Of a stretch of DNA of 64,000 nucleotides, positions 43,284 to 52,394 are shown in pieces. A model generated the notes under the pieces. The model was not told where the DNA came from, did no database searches, and saw only the letters and a list, made by a program, of their open reading frames with translations. Where the stretch lies: positions 1 through 64,000 of the forward strand of contig NZ_VOXD01000005.1 of NCBI RefSeq assembly GCF_008014675.1, written 5' to 3'. This DNA comes from Neolewinella aurantiaca. Its GTDB lineage: Bacteria > Bacteroidota > Bacteroidia > Chitinophagales > Saprospiraceae. The stretch's first letter is position 1. Each line of letters starts with the position of its first letter. Both the position numbers and the translations under genes were made by a program.

Positions 43284-46200
43284 CTATCGCATAAGTACGA
43301 AGTCGCCCTTTACCAGGCGTTCAGAGCCATCCGCCATTTCAACTACTGCGTAGAATACGTATACAGCAGGTGGTGCCGAATCACCGGCAAACTCTCCGTC
43401 CCAGGCATCAATTCCATCATACATAATATTTCCCCAGCGGTTAAATATCTGAAAACTTCGCAGAGCCCGCACGTTGCGCCCCAGGCCGAGCTCGTAGAGA
43501 TCATTAACACCGTCTCCATTGGGGCTGAAAGCTGTTGGAGCGTACACTGGCAGGCGTTCATCGACTGTAATATTAACCTGATGGGTGAAAAGGCACTGGG
43601 CGAGGGTCCGCAGGTGCAAAGTGACGGTAGAAGAACTGAGCGGCGTGGCCCACGTAGCAGATGAGTCGGGATTGGAAAGAAAGTCTGCTGGCGTCCACCA
43701 GGCACTATCTTGGTTCAGCAAGCTCCCGTCGAGAAAGAGGCTATCGCCCAAGAAAATCGTAGTGTCGGTTGGTAGATTGAAGTCAGGTGTCGGTGCGTCT
43801 TCTACTCTGAAATTCACCGCTACGGAACAATCGTTCGCTCCCTGAAAAACAGCGGTATGGTTCCCGACCGGTACTTCGAAATCCCCTACGTTTTCGATGG
43901 GCAGGTAAAATTGACCATCAATGCTTACTTCGTAAAATCCTCCGCCGCCGAAAACAGTGTCGATTTGCAGCCTGCCCGGGGCTCCCGGGCAATCAGGGGA
44001 AATCCCCGTCACTCTGGCGGTTAGTGGCTCCAGGTTGGAGAGCGTAACCGAATCGGTAAGTTCGCACCCCAGCGCATCGGTTACGGAAACCTGGTAGGTT
44101 CCCGCCAGAAGATTCCAGTTGATGCTGTCCGTCGGTCCGTTGCTCCACCGTACTTCGTACGGAGCAACACCTCCGGTATAACTAACGACAGCACGGCCCA
44201 AGGTATCCTGGCAGTAGTCTCCGGGATCAAGTGGCACCTCGGTTGCAATACTCAGGTCGTTAACCTCAACGGAAGAAGACCCTGCTACCTCCCCGGGGCA
44301 TCCCCCGATTGCAGAGCTGAGCAATTGGTAGCTGGTTGATTCTGTAGGAAACAGTTCTACCCTGCTACCCTGCCGGATATCCGTCAGGTCGGAAATGTTC
44401 CCAGCAAGGTCCGTCATCCGGACATTGATGCTCCCCGGGCCATCGTACGTAAAGCGTAGTTCGATCGGTTCGCCAGGGCATATTTCAAAGTCTCCGAAAA
44501 GTCTCACTTCTCCGGTTCTCCGGAAGTTTGTACTAACGAAAACAACCGAGTCACAACCAGATGCAGCCATGCCGGGCAACCTGGCCAGGCCGCTGGTGTT
44601 CTCGGCGGTAAAGACCCGGTCGGCGTAGTAAATGGTATCTCCCACACAGGCATTCTCGGTGTAACTCCCTATGTACTCGGGCAGTATGTCGAGCCGAATG
44701 TACACAACGCTGTCACACAAGCCGGCACGAGGGTACCGCACCTCACCTTCAGGGCGGTTGGCGTCAAAGGTTTCTCCTCCTGTAGTGTAGGGCGTTGCTG
44801 GGCAGGCGGGTACGATAACGGTATCCGGCACCATAACCATCTGAAAATCCAGATCGACTTCATAGAGTACACCACAGGTGCTTCCGTCATCGAGAAGGAA
44901 CGTGTCTGACGGAGTTTGGGGATCAAAAAAGCGCCCACCTATTTCGAGCGGTCCGTTTTCACAAACTACCTCGAAGCGCCGGACAGTATCCGGTTCTGTA
45001 TACCGTACCGCAAACATTTCGATGATCTGGGCGTCGCAGTAGCGGTCAGTCAATCGCTCCATAGAAATCACTAAGTCCGGGTCGATGAAGTCAGACGGGG
45101 AGAGTAACAGTGTGTCAAATTGCTGGTTCGAATTAAACGTACGTGTCAGGGTTGTTCCTGGAGTCGGGGTAAGCGTGTACTCCAGGGTAAAAGGAGCTAT
45201 CCCCTGCAGTTCGAGGGGAATCCGGACATCCTCACCCGGGCAGGCAGGCAGGTAACGGGGAACTTCCAGTACCAAATCTGCGCGGTTCATGATGTCCGGC
45301 ACAAAAAAGGAGGTATCCAACGAGCAACCGTTGGCATCTTCGATGGTGACGGCATAATTGCCTTCGGCAATTACCGTTACTTCGGAGGAATCCCCGGTCA
45401 CACCGGTTTCCCAGGTATAATTATAAGGTTCTGCCCCCCCGGAAAGCATCACCGAAATACCTCCCTGAAAGGAGTCAGAGCAAAAAATAGTATCGATCTC
45501 TGCTACGGCCGACAGGTTACAGGGAGAGAGCGGGATGGTGAACGTGCAGGTGTCCGACGTACACCCATTAGCGTCCGTAACCACTGCAGCGTAATCGCCC
45601 GGTTCCAGGTCGGGTATCACCTCATCGGGGCCAGTCAGGTTGAGAAAACCTTGTTGGTTCCCATCCCGGACCATAAATATAGCGTACGGTAGTACCCCGC
45701 CTCCGAAACTGATTTCGACGCTTCCTCCCTGCGAGCCAACGGCACTGGTAGTGGTCCCACAGCTGATGGTAGGCATTGTACCCTGCGGGACGACGACCAT
45801 GGCTGTATCCATACAGCCGTTCATGTCCGTAAGCTCAATCGTGTAATTGCCCCCTGGCAAATCTGTCTGGTCTGGTCCTTCGGGGAGAATGCGTCCGGAG
45901 GCAAGCTGTGGGTAGTCGATCCAGCGGTACACATAAGGTGCGGTGCCACCACTGGCCAGTACGGAAAGAGAGCCCGTACTGTCTCCTGCGCAGGACGGCG
46001 AAGATATTTGCTGATCGGCCGGATCAAGAACAATGGCAGGTCCGGGAGTGGCCGTGATGGGATTGAACGTCCGATCGGTTTCGCAGCCCAACGCATCAAT
46101 GACGTAGACGGCGTAATCCGGCGCGCCGCCGCCAGCGAGATCGTTAAAGCTGACGGTGCTTCCGGCAGCCTGATCCGTTATCCGGTCCAGTTCCACCATG

Positions 46201-48542
46201 CTGTTCCAGTCGATCAGTACGATAGAATACGGAGGGCTTCCGCCTCCGTTAACGGTCACATCAAGGCGGGCGTCGTTTTGGCAAGGGGACGCGGATAGAT
46301 CTCCGCCAACGGTATAATCGATCACACCAGGATCAGTCACGACGATCGGGCCTTCGGTGATACCCGGGCATCCGCTTTGGTCTTCGACCATAACGAAGTA
46401 AATACCGGCAGGAAGCGGCCCGGCCTCCTGCATTCCGTCAAAACTCTCTATTCCGTTACCACCGCTCCAGGTAGTGGAAATCGCACCCTGGTTACCAGCA
46501 ATGGTAAGGCGGATGATGGTATTGTCGGATCCGGAGCAGTCGTTGGCGAATTGTTGTACTTCAACGATCGTGAGCGGACAGGCGACCAAGGCAATCGTTA
46601 TCGTACATTCTTCAGTTTGCCCGAACATATCCGTTACCGTAACGGTGTAATCGCCGGAAGGAAGATTGGGAATATTGGTGACGCCGTTGGGCCTGTTCGG
46701 GAAATTACTGCTGTTCCCGAGGGCATCAGTAACCGTAACCAGGAACGGTGCGTCACCTCCATTGATTTCAACCTGTCCGGAACCAAGTACATCAACATCA
46801 TTTGAGTTGTTGCGGGTCCGGCAGGATATGGTCAATGGGTTGGGGGGAAGGACCGTGACGGTACATTCCTCGCTGGCACAACCGTTGGCATCCGTTGCGG
46901 AAAAAGTGTAGTCTCCCGCGGGGAGGCCGGTAATATTTACCGATGCTCCATTAACCTCCATTGCACCCGCGGCCGCGCCCGTATAGGTAAGCTGGTACGG
47001 GCTGCTGCCATCACTGAAGGTGATTTCTACAATGCCATCCGACGTACCCGGCCCTGAAGTCTCCTGCACCAGAGAACACCCGATTGCCAGCGGCTGCCCG
47101 TCTGCGACGTCGAAGCTTCTTTCTGTAGCGCAGCTGTACCGGTCGGTGACGGTGAGGTGGTACATTCCTGCCGGAAGGCTGGTGATACTGTCGTCACCAT
47201 CGTACACGTCCACATCCCAATCGTAACTGAAAGATCCGAAACCTGATGATTCAACATGGATGCTTCCGTCAGACACACCAAAGCAGGATACGGGAGTCAC
47301 AGTAGGGTTCACGTCTGGCCCCGGGATGAGTTCGAGCGTCACCGGAGCGGGATTTCCGGCACAACCGGCAAGGCCGGCAACGGCGTACACTGTTGTTTCG
47401 GGGCTCTGAAAATTTTCGGGGTTGCTGATTTCCTGGGTAGCAGCGGAGTTCGTATACCAGGTGATGGGCGCACCGTTGCCTATTTCAGCGTCTGCGATAC
47501 GCAAATTGAAGGTTCCAATTCCCGTAGAAAGCGGGTCACAACCACGTACCGGTTCGGCGGGTGAGACGGCCTGCAGTGGATCATCGGAAAAACGAACAAT
47601 CAGGGAGGCAACCGAGGTGCATAAATCGGCACTATAGATGACCCGGCTGTAAAGGGTGTCCGGTTCGCTTGTTGAGCCTGAGTATTCGGAGATGCGGTTT
47701 TGGTTTAGTTCAGCGTCTTCCGGGGAGTGATGAAAGGAAATTACCAGAATATCATCGGGAAAAAGAACTTCAAACTCAGAGACGGGAACGGGGGGATCAA
47801 CCGTGTCGCCGTAGCCGCAGAGGTAGTGAACGGTATCGAGCGGAGAGCAGGTCGGGGGGATAAACGGGATGTCGCAATCCTGATTACCAGTAACACTTGT
47901 ACCTACCAGATAGTAAGTTCCGTCGTCGGGGTCCAGCTCTGATGTATTGTACGTAAAAATCCGGGGGCCACAGGGCGACGAGACGAGAATACTCCGAAGA
48001 GGATCACCCTGTCCAGGTCCGTTGGCAAATGCTCCGGTCGTACGCTCACAGGCGCTTTGAAGGATGTACACGGGCCTTCCGTCGGTACAAATATTAGCGA
48101 AGTCGGTATCATCTACGTCTCCCGTTACGGTGGTTCCCGTCAGGAAGAGGACCACGAAAGCGTTGGCGGGGATCACATCATCGGGCCCCGCCGGGATAGC
48201 ATCAGGACAACCGGGTAAGGTAGTGATTGTAGGTTCTTTGTAATCACAACCGTAAGGCAGACCGTCGGTATCGTAGCCGAGGTCGCTGTTCTCGGGGCCG
48301 AAGCCATTGAAAGGAAGGTCAACACCGATGGTGTTGACGGCTACGGGAACCAGCCCGGTTCGCATGATGATGATTTCGGATTCTACGTCTACCGGCCCTC
48401 CGTTAGGATTTGGGTGTTCGATACACGAGTTGATCATTACCAGCTCCGGAGAAATACACTGTGCGTGCATTGACAGAGGTAAACCTGCCAGCAGGATAAG
48501 GTAGAAGGAGAGACCGGCAAGCCGGACACGGGCAATAGTCAT
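43284..48542 (-). CDS. Giant gliding-type surface protein with T9SS type B sorting domain
   Basis: A 1752-residue secreted protein: signal peptide (1-27), an N-terminal lamin-tail-like region (about 30-330), then about a dozen SprB/PKD-like modules with the phrase LPAGDYTVTVTDANGC or a variant, and a C-terminal gliding-associated domain (about 1665-1752; YAPTAFSPNGDGVNDLYELG ... FQIFNRWGNIMYDG ... WDGEF). Type IX export and surface attachment are expected, with an adhesive role by analogy to SprB. Two dispersed-word copies lie within it: a near-perfect one (residues 522-527, GAAAGA) and a degenerate one (about 1642-1648). Confidence 0.92.
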   Translation of the reverse strand: MTIARVRLAGLSFYLILLAGLPLSMHAQCISPELVMINSCIEHPNPNGGPVDVESEIIIMRTGLVPVAVNTIGVDLPFNGFGPENSDLGYDTDGLPYGCDYKEPTITTLPGCPDAIPAGPDDVIPANAFVVLFLTGTTVTGDVDDTDFANICTDGRPVYILQSACERTTGAFANGPGQGDPLRSILVSSPCGPRIFTYNTSELDPDDGTYYLVGTSVTGNQDCDIPFIPPTCSPLDTVHYLCGYGDTVDPPVPVSEFEVLFPDDILVISFHHSPEDAELNQNRISEYSGSTSEPDTLYSRVIYSADLCTSVASLIVRFSDDPLQAVSPAEPVRGCDPLSTGIGTFNLRIADAEIGNGAPITWYTNSAATQEISNPENFQSPETTVYAVAGLAGCAGNPAPVTLELIPGPDVNPTVTPVSCFGVSDGSIHVESSGFGSFSYDWDVDVYDGDDSITSLPAGMYHLTVTDRYSCATERSFDVADGQPLAIGCSLVQETSGPGTSDGIVEITFSDGSSPYQLTYTGAAAGAMEVNGASVNITGLPAGDYTFSATDANGCASEECTVTVLPPNPLTISCRTRNNSNDVDVLGSGQVEINGGDAPFLVTVTDALGNSSNFPNRPNGVTNIPNLPSGDYTVTVTDMFGQTEECTITIALVACPLTIVEVQQFANDCSGSDNTIIRLTIAGNQGAISTTWSGGNGIESFDGMQEAGPLPAGIYFVMVEDQSGCPGITEGPIVVTDPGVIDYTVGGDLSASPCQNDARLDVTVNGGGSPPYSIVLIDWNSMVELDRITDQAAGSTVSFNDLAGGGAPDYAVYVIDALGCETDRTFNPITATPGPAIVLDPADQQISSPSCAGDSTGSLSVLASGGTAPYVYRWIDYPQLASGRILPEGPDQTDLPGGNYTIELTDMNGCMDTAMVVVPQGTMPTISCGTTTSAVGSQGGSVEISFGGGVLPYAIFMVRDGNQQGFLNLTGPDEVIPDLEPGDYAAVVTDANGCTSDTCTFTIPLSPCNLSAVAEIDTIFCSDSFQGGISVMLSGGAEPYNYTWETGVTGDSSEVTVIAEGNYAVTIEDANGCSLDTSFFVPDIMNRADLVLEVPRYLPACPGEDVRIPLELQGIAPFTLEYTLTPTPGTTLTRTFNSNQQFDTLLLSPSDFIDPDLVISMERLTDRYCDAQIIEMFAVRYTEPDTVRRFEVVCENGPLEIGGRFFDPQTPSDTFLLDDGSTCGVLYEVDLDFQMVMVPDTVIVPACPATPYTTGGETFDANRPEGEVRYPRAGLCDSVVYIRLDILPEYIGSYTENACVGDTIYYADRVFTAENTSGLARLPGMAASGCDSVVFVSTNFRRTGEVRLFGDFEICPGEPIELRFTYDGPGSINVRMTDLAGNISDLTDIRQGSRVELFPTESTSYQLLSSAIGGCPGEVAGSSSVEVNDLSIATEVPLDPGDYCQDTLGRAVVSYTGGVAPYEVRWSNGPTDSINWNLLAGTYQVSVTDALGCELTDSVTLSNLEPLTARVTGISPDCPGAPGRLQIDTVFGGGGFYEVSIDGQFYLPIENVGDFEVPVGNHTAVFQGANDCSVAVNFRVEDAPTPDFNLPTDTTIFLGDSLFLDGSLLNQDSAWWTPADFLSNPDSSATWATPLSSSTVTLHLRTLAQCLFTHQVNITVDERLPVYAPTAFSPNGDGVNDLYELGLGRNVRALRSFQIFNRWGNIMYDGIDAWDGEFAGDSAPPAVYVFYAVVEMADGSERLVKGDFVLMR
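43599..43618 (+). repeat. Degenerate dispersed word, copy 21
   Basis: GGCGAGGGTCCGCAGGTGCA keeps the CCGCAGGTGCA half but has two extra bases and changes in the first half. In the giant surface-protein gene, read as LHLRTLA. Confidence 0.5.
46962..46979 (-). repeat. Dispersed 18-bp word, copy 22 (1 change)
   Basis: Reads GGCGCGGCCGCGGGTGCA on the minus strand; in the giant surface-protein gene as GAAAGA. Confidence 0.8.
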
Positions 48543-48684
48543 TCGGAATGGGATGTATGCGGTATGTTGTTCGGGTAATAAATGTAACCTGTAAGATGTC
48601 TCCTCTTTAACGTAGCCGGTCCTTTAATTCTTGAGATTATTGCTTGTAAGTTCGTAAGCTACTCACAAGGTAAGGAAAAGACAT

Positions 48685-48722
48685 GAAAAAACCGTCCCCT
48701 CCGTAAAGGCAGAAGGGACGGT
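48685..48722 (-). terminator. Intrinsic terminator facing the giant surface-protein gene
   Basis: ACCGTCCC (48691-48698) pairs with GGGACGGT (48715-48722); on the minus strand the stem is followed by TTTTTT. It ends a transcript arriving from the right, yet no minus-strand gene lies there before 49838. Confidence 0.8.
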
Positions 48723-48960
48723 ACTAAACAACACTTGAACACATAGATCTTTCATCACTCGTAAAAGAGTGCATGTACTGGTTTAACGGAGATATACCTT
48801 ATAGAATTGCTGATGCAATAGAAAGCCAACGCAAAAGAATGAAGTAGGTATAATAGTTGTTCTCAAAATGCTCAAACCACATCCTGAATTTCAGGACGGG
48901 GCCAATTTACCATTACAATGATCTTATAAGCAAATATGTTTACTCTCTCAAGCGATATTT
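48690..48960 (-). ncRNA. Candidate structured small RNA
   Basis: On the minus strand this gene-free stretch runs into the terminator at 48685-48722. Possible helices are CCTGA/TCAGG (48883-48895), AGGTATA/TATACCT (48846-48852 with 48793-48799) and CACTC/GAGTG (48756-48771). It does not show the signatures of RNase P RNA, tmRNA or SRP RNA. The 5' end is a guess and no clear -33/-7 pair was found, so it could instead be a leader or a decayed region. Confidence 0.35.
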
Positions 48961-49017
48961 ATGTAAAAAATACACTAAGTAGTCCAACTAATGACCATTT
49001 ACCTCCGTTAGCGCAGC

Positions 49018-49734
49018 ATGAAAAATCTCCAAAACATCTCCGCTTTCATTACCGGCGGCACCAAAGGTATTGGCTACAGTGTAGCAGAATCACTCATGAC
49101 CGAAGGCGCTAATGTTGTCATCACCAGCCGCAGTCAGAAGTCTGCCGAAGCCGCAGCAGAAGAGCTCAACGCAAAGGGGCTTCCCGGAAAAGCACTTGGT
49201 GCAGAAGCCGACGTTCGTAACATGGACAGTCAGAAAAAAGCCGTTGCCCTCGGTGTTGAAAAGTTCGGCAAAGTAAACGTAGTAGTAGCCAATGCCGGCG
49301 TTGGCCATTTTGCTCCGATTCAGGAACTTACTGCTGAAGAATGGCAGGAAACGATCGACATCAACCTTACCGGCGTCTTCAACTCCGTAAAGGCAGGCCT
49401 CGATCAACTTATTGAACACGAAGGCTACCTCCTCACGATTGCCAGCCTTGCCGGCACTAACTTCTTCGCCAAAGGTTCAGCTTACAATGCCTCCAAGTTC
49501 GGCTTAGTCGGTTTCACGCAGGCCGTCATGCTCGACGTACGCAGCCAGGGTGTTAAAGTATCCACGATCATGCCGGGCAGTGTGGCTACTCACTTCAACG
49601 GTCATACACCGAATGAAAAAGACGCCTGGAAAATTCAGCCCGAAGACATTGGCCAAATGGTGGTTGACCTGCTGAAGATGCCGGCACGAACCTTACCAAG
49701 CAAAGTAGAGGTTCGGCCTTCTTTTCCTGGCTAG
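49018..49734 (+). CDS. Short-chain dehydrogenase/reductase
   Basis: A 238-residue Rossmann oxidoreductase. The cofactor loop is TGGTKGIG in the form ITGGTKGIGYSVAES; NAG appears in VVANAGVGHF, and the catalytic Ser and Tyr-x-x-x-Lys are in TIASLAGTNFF and SAYNASKFGLVG. RSQKS after strand 2 suggests NADP preference. It resembles 3-ketoacyl-ACP reductase-like SDRs; the substrate is not predictable. Monocistronic. Confidence 0.92.
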   Translation: MKNLQNISAFITGGTKGIGYSVAESLMTEGANVVITSRSQKSAEAAAEELNAKGLPGKALGAEADVRNMDSQKKAVALGVEKFGKVNVVVANAGVGHFAPIQELTAEEWQETIDINLTGVFNSVKAGLDQLIEHEGYLLTIASLAGTNFFAKGSAYNASKFGLVGFTQAVMLDVRSQGVKVSTIMPGSVATHFNGHTPNEKDAWKIQPEDIGQMVVDLLKMPARTLPSKVEVRPSFPG

Positions 49735-49837
49735 GAAGAACGAGTCTGCTCAATTAATTTACCGGAGCACTACCGGTTACTAAAAAAATGTTTCGGCGGG
49801 GCGTTTCTCTTCGACGAGGGGAAGCGCCCTGCTTAAT

Positions 49838-51370
49838 TCAGGGTCTCGTAGTTTCCAGGCGGTCTAAAACGGCCTCCAGATACCTGCGGTGATTTGCCAG
49901 ACGGGGCACTTTGTGCTGCCCTCCCATTCTGTTTTGGTCCTTCATCCAGTTGCGAAAAAAGCCGCAGGGAGCTACCGTAATTTCCTGCCGGCTGATGGCA
50001 AAGTCATTGCTCCGCTTCGCTGCGTAGTTGTAGTTCGCACAAATCAGTTCTTCGTCGAGCGCACGTTCAAAAGAGGCGAGATCTTCAGGAGGGCGTTCGA
50101 ACTCAATCACCCAGTGATGGCGCCCGCTCCCCGCCAGGTTGATGTACACCGGGGCCACCATAAACTCACGGACCAAAGCATTGCTGCGTTCACAAGCCTT
50201 CAGCAGAGCTCCCTCGGCTTCCGAGCGGAGTAAGTCTTCGCCAAAGGCGTTGATGAACTCCTGCGTCCGGCCGAGAATCCTGATCCGGTAAGGGTCAGTT
50301 TCGGTAAACTCGATGAGGTCGCCCATCGGGTAGCGGTAAAGCCCCGCAACGGTAGTAATGAGCATGACGTAAGTCTCGTTGGTGGAAACGTCCTTCAGCG
50401 GTATTGCTCCTCCGTATTCGCCTTGCTGATAATCCTCCCAGCGGATAAACTCGTAGTACACGCCGGCGTTGAGCAGCAACAACATCGTTCTCAGGTGGTC
50501 TTTGTCCTGAACGCCGAAGAAACCCTCCGTTGCGTTGTAGATTTCCTGAAAGATGAAATCATCGGCCGGGAACAACTCTTCGAACTGGGCCCGGTAAGGG
50601 GCAAAATTCACTCCACCGTGTTTGAACACCCTGGCCTCCGGCCAGACGTCCAGCATGTTGTCGCCGCCGTGGAGTTCGAGTATCCGGCGGTAAAGTGGCA
50701 GGTTCCAGGTGGGAACACCACCCAGAACAGTAATTCCGGGTTCCTTGGCCGCCAGCCGGGCGATCTTCTCGATCTTCTCCTCATAATTCACCGCGGTGGC
50801 GAGCTCGATATCGGGGATATAAAAGCTACGCATGATGCGCGGGATAGAATTGATGATGACGGCAGAGATGTCTCCCTGCGGGAGACCTGCCGTGGGATGA
50901 TCTCCCTTCAGAGATCCTCCAATCAGCAGGTTTTTATTGCCGAACACCTGAATTTCGGGATCTTTGGCGTAGAGGCAGGCCAGACTCATCCAGCTCCCCT
51001 TAAGGTGAATATCGCTGATGGCATTGTGCGAGAGCGGCAGGTATTTTGTAGCTCCGGTAGTTCCGCTGGTGGTGGAGATGTAGTCTGCATCTTCGTGCGT
51101 GAGGACTCTTCTTTCTCCGGCCAGCGCACGCTGCAAATAAGGGAGGTGCTCTTCGTAAGTCCGCACCGGTACGATTTCGGAGAAATGATCAGGGGATTTG
51201 ATCAGGTCGTAAAAATTGTGTTCGCGGCCGAAGGCCGTGCTTCGGTTGGCCTTTAAGATAGTCTGGAGTACTTCCCGCTGAAGTTCCAACGGGTCATCGT
51301 AATGCATACGCAACTCCCGGCCATAACGACCAATATAGGTACGGAAGAGGGTGTTAACGACTTTAAGCAT
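49838..51370 (-). CDS. GH3 auxin-responsive-promoter family acyl-adenylating enzyme
   Basis: A 510-residue protein of the GH3 superfamily, the acyl-acid amido synthetases first known from plants. The phosphate-binding motif TTSGTTGATKYLPLS (about 97-111), YNATEGFFGVQ, and LYRYPMGDLIEFTE with ILGRTQEFINAFGEDLL give the ANL-type active site. Bacterial members are common in Bacteroidota but their substrates are unknown. Divergent from accD with a dispersed-word copy between. Confidence 0.92.
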   Translation of the reverse strand: MLKVVNTLFRTYIGRYGRELRMHYDDPLELQREVLQTILKANRSTAFGREHNFYDLIKSPDHFSEIVPVRTYEEHLPYLQRALAGERRVLTHEDADYISTTSGTTGATKYLPLSHNAISDIHLKGSWMSLACLYAKDPEIQVFGNKNLLIGGSLKGDHPTAGLPQGDISAVIINSIPRIMRSFYIPDIELATAVNYEEKIEKIARLAAKEPGITVLGGVPTWNLPLYRRILELHGGDNMLDVWPEARVFKHGGVNFAPYRAQFEELFPADDFIFQEIYNATEGFFGVQDKDHLRTMLLLLNAGVYYEFIRWEDYQQGEYGGAIPLKDVSTNETYVMLITTVAGLYRYPMGDLIEFTETDPYRIRILGRTQEFINAFGEDLLRSEAEGALLKACERSNALVREFMVAPVYINLAGSGRHHWVIEFERPPEDLASFERALDEELICANYNYAAKRSNDFAISRQEITVAPCGFFRNWMKDQNRMGGQHKVPRLANHRRYLEAVLDRLETTRP

Positions 51371-51462
51371 ACATGAATAACCTTGGGAGACGTGCTAAAG
51401 TTAGCTAACAGAGGACAAAAAACGACCATCTTTCCCAACAGTACTGCCCTTCTACCCTGCCC

Positions 51463-51480
51463 TGCACCTGCGGCCGCGCC
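51463..51480 (-). repeat. Dispersed 18-bp word, copy 23 (perfect)
   Basis: Reads GGCGCGGCCGCAGGTGCA on the minus strand; in the divergent GH3/accD promoter region. Confidence 0.9.
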
Positions 51481-51502
51481 AAAATGATGCGCACACAACC
51501 CG

Positions 51503-51518
51503 TACTTTTGTACCTTCG
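51503..51518 (+). promoter_or_regulatory. Possible -7 element(s) for accD
   Basis: TACTTTTG (51503-51510) and TACCTTCG (51511-51518) both fit TAnnTTTG-type boxes, 18-26 bp before the start. No convincing -33 partner. Confidence 0.4.
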
Positions 51519-51536
51519 CGCCAATAAAGATTATCT

Positions 51537-52394
51537 ATGGGATGGTTCAAACGCCTGACTAGCGGCATTCAAACGAATACAAGAAACAAAAAAGAGGCTC
51601 CCGAAGGGGTTTGGTACAAGTGTCCGAAGTGCAACGAAACGGTATTGCGCAAGGACCTGGAGGCTAATTTTTACAAATGCCCCAGTTGTAACTACCACGA
51701 CCGGATCGGCTCACGGGAGTATTTCAGCATCCTGTTCGATGGCTCTTTCGAAGAGTTCGAGGAAGACATGGAAGCAGTGGATATGCTGGAGTTCACCGAC
51801 CTCAAAAGCTATAAAGACCGACTGAAGGCGGCAAAAAAGAAAACCGGCCTGACCGACGCCATCCGCGTTGCCCGCGGCAAGGTGAACCGTCGCCCGCTCA
51901 TCATTGCCTGTATGGACTTCAGCTTTATCGGAGGATCGATGGGTAGCGTAGTTGGCGAAAAAATTGCGGTTGCAATTGACGAAGCCCGGACTTCGCGCAC
52001 TCCTCTTCTCATCATTTCCAAAACGGGCGGCGCTCGGATGATGGAAGCGGCCTTCAGCCTGATGCAGATGGCTAAAACGAGCGTGAAACTCAGCCAGCTG
52101 GCGAAAGCAGGGGTACCTTACTTCAGCCTGATGACCGACCCAACCACGGGGGGGGTAACGGCGAGTTACGCAATGCTGGGCGATATTAACCTCGCCGAAC
52201 CCGAAGCACTGATCGCTTTTGCCGGCCCCAGGGTCGTGAAAGAAACCATCAAAAAGGAACTTCCTGCTGGTTTCCAGACGTCTGAATTTCTGCTGGAACA
52301 CGGGTTTCTTGACTTCATCATCGATCGTGCTGAACTGAAGACGAGGATCGGTGATTTGCTTTACCTCTTCGAATCCGCCCGCCAAGGTGCCTAA
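51537..52394 (+). CDS. accD: Acetyl-CoA carboxylase carboxyltransferase subunit beta
   Basis: A 285-residue subunit that, with AccA, transfers the carboxyl group from biotin to acetyl-CoA to give malonyl-CoA. The N-terminal zinc ribbon has C29, C32, C48 and C51. The crotonase-like core shows SFIGGSMGSVVGEKI, SKTGGARMMEAAFSLMQMAKT and PTTGGVTASYAMLGD, and ends LEHGFLDFIIDR. Full length. The next gene overlaps its stop codon. Confidence 0.97.
   Translation: MGWFKRLTSGIQTNTRNKKEAPEGVWYKCPKCNETVLRKDLEANFYKCPSCNYHDRIGSREYFSILFDGSFEEFEEDMEAVDMLEFTDLKSYKDRLKAAKKKTGLTDAIRVARGKVNRRPLIIACMDFSFIGGSMGSVVGEKIAVAIDEARTSRTPLLIISKTGGARMMEAAFSLMQMAKTSVKLSQLAKAGVPYFSLMTDPTTGGVTASYAMLGDINLAEPEALIAFAGPRVVKETIKKELPAGFQTSEFLLEHGFLDFIIDRAELKTRIGDLLYLFESARQGA

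Larger units (their letters stand above)
48543..49017. other. 475-bp AT-rich gene-free region
   Basis: Between two divergent genes. Visibly more AT-rich than the neighbouring genes, without a meaningful open frame, but with several hairpins and a strong minus-strand terminator, described under the ncRNA candidate. Confidence 0.6.
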
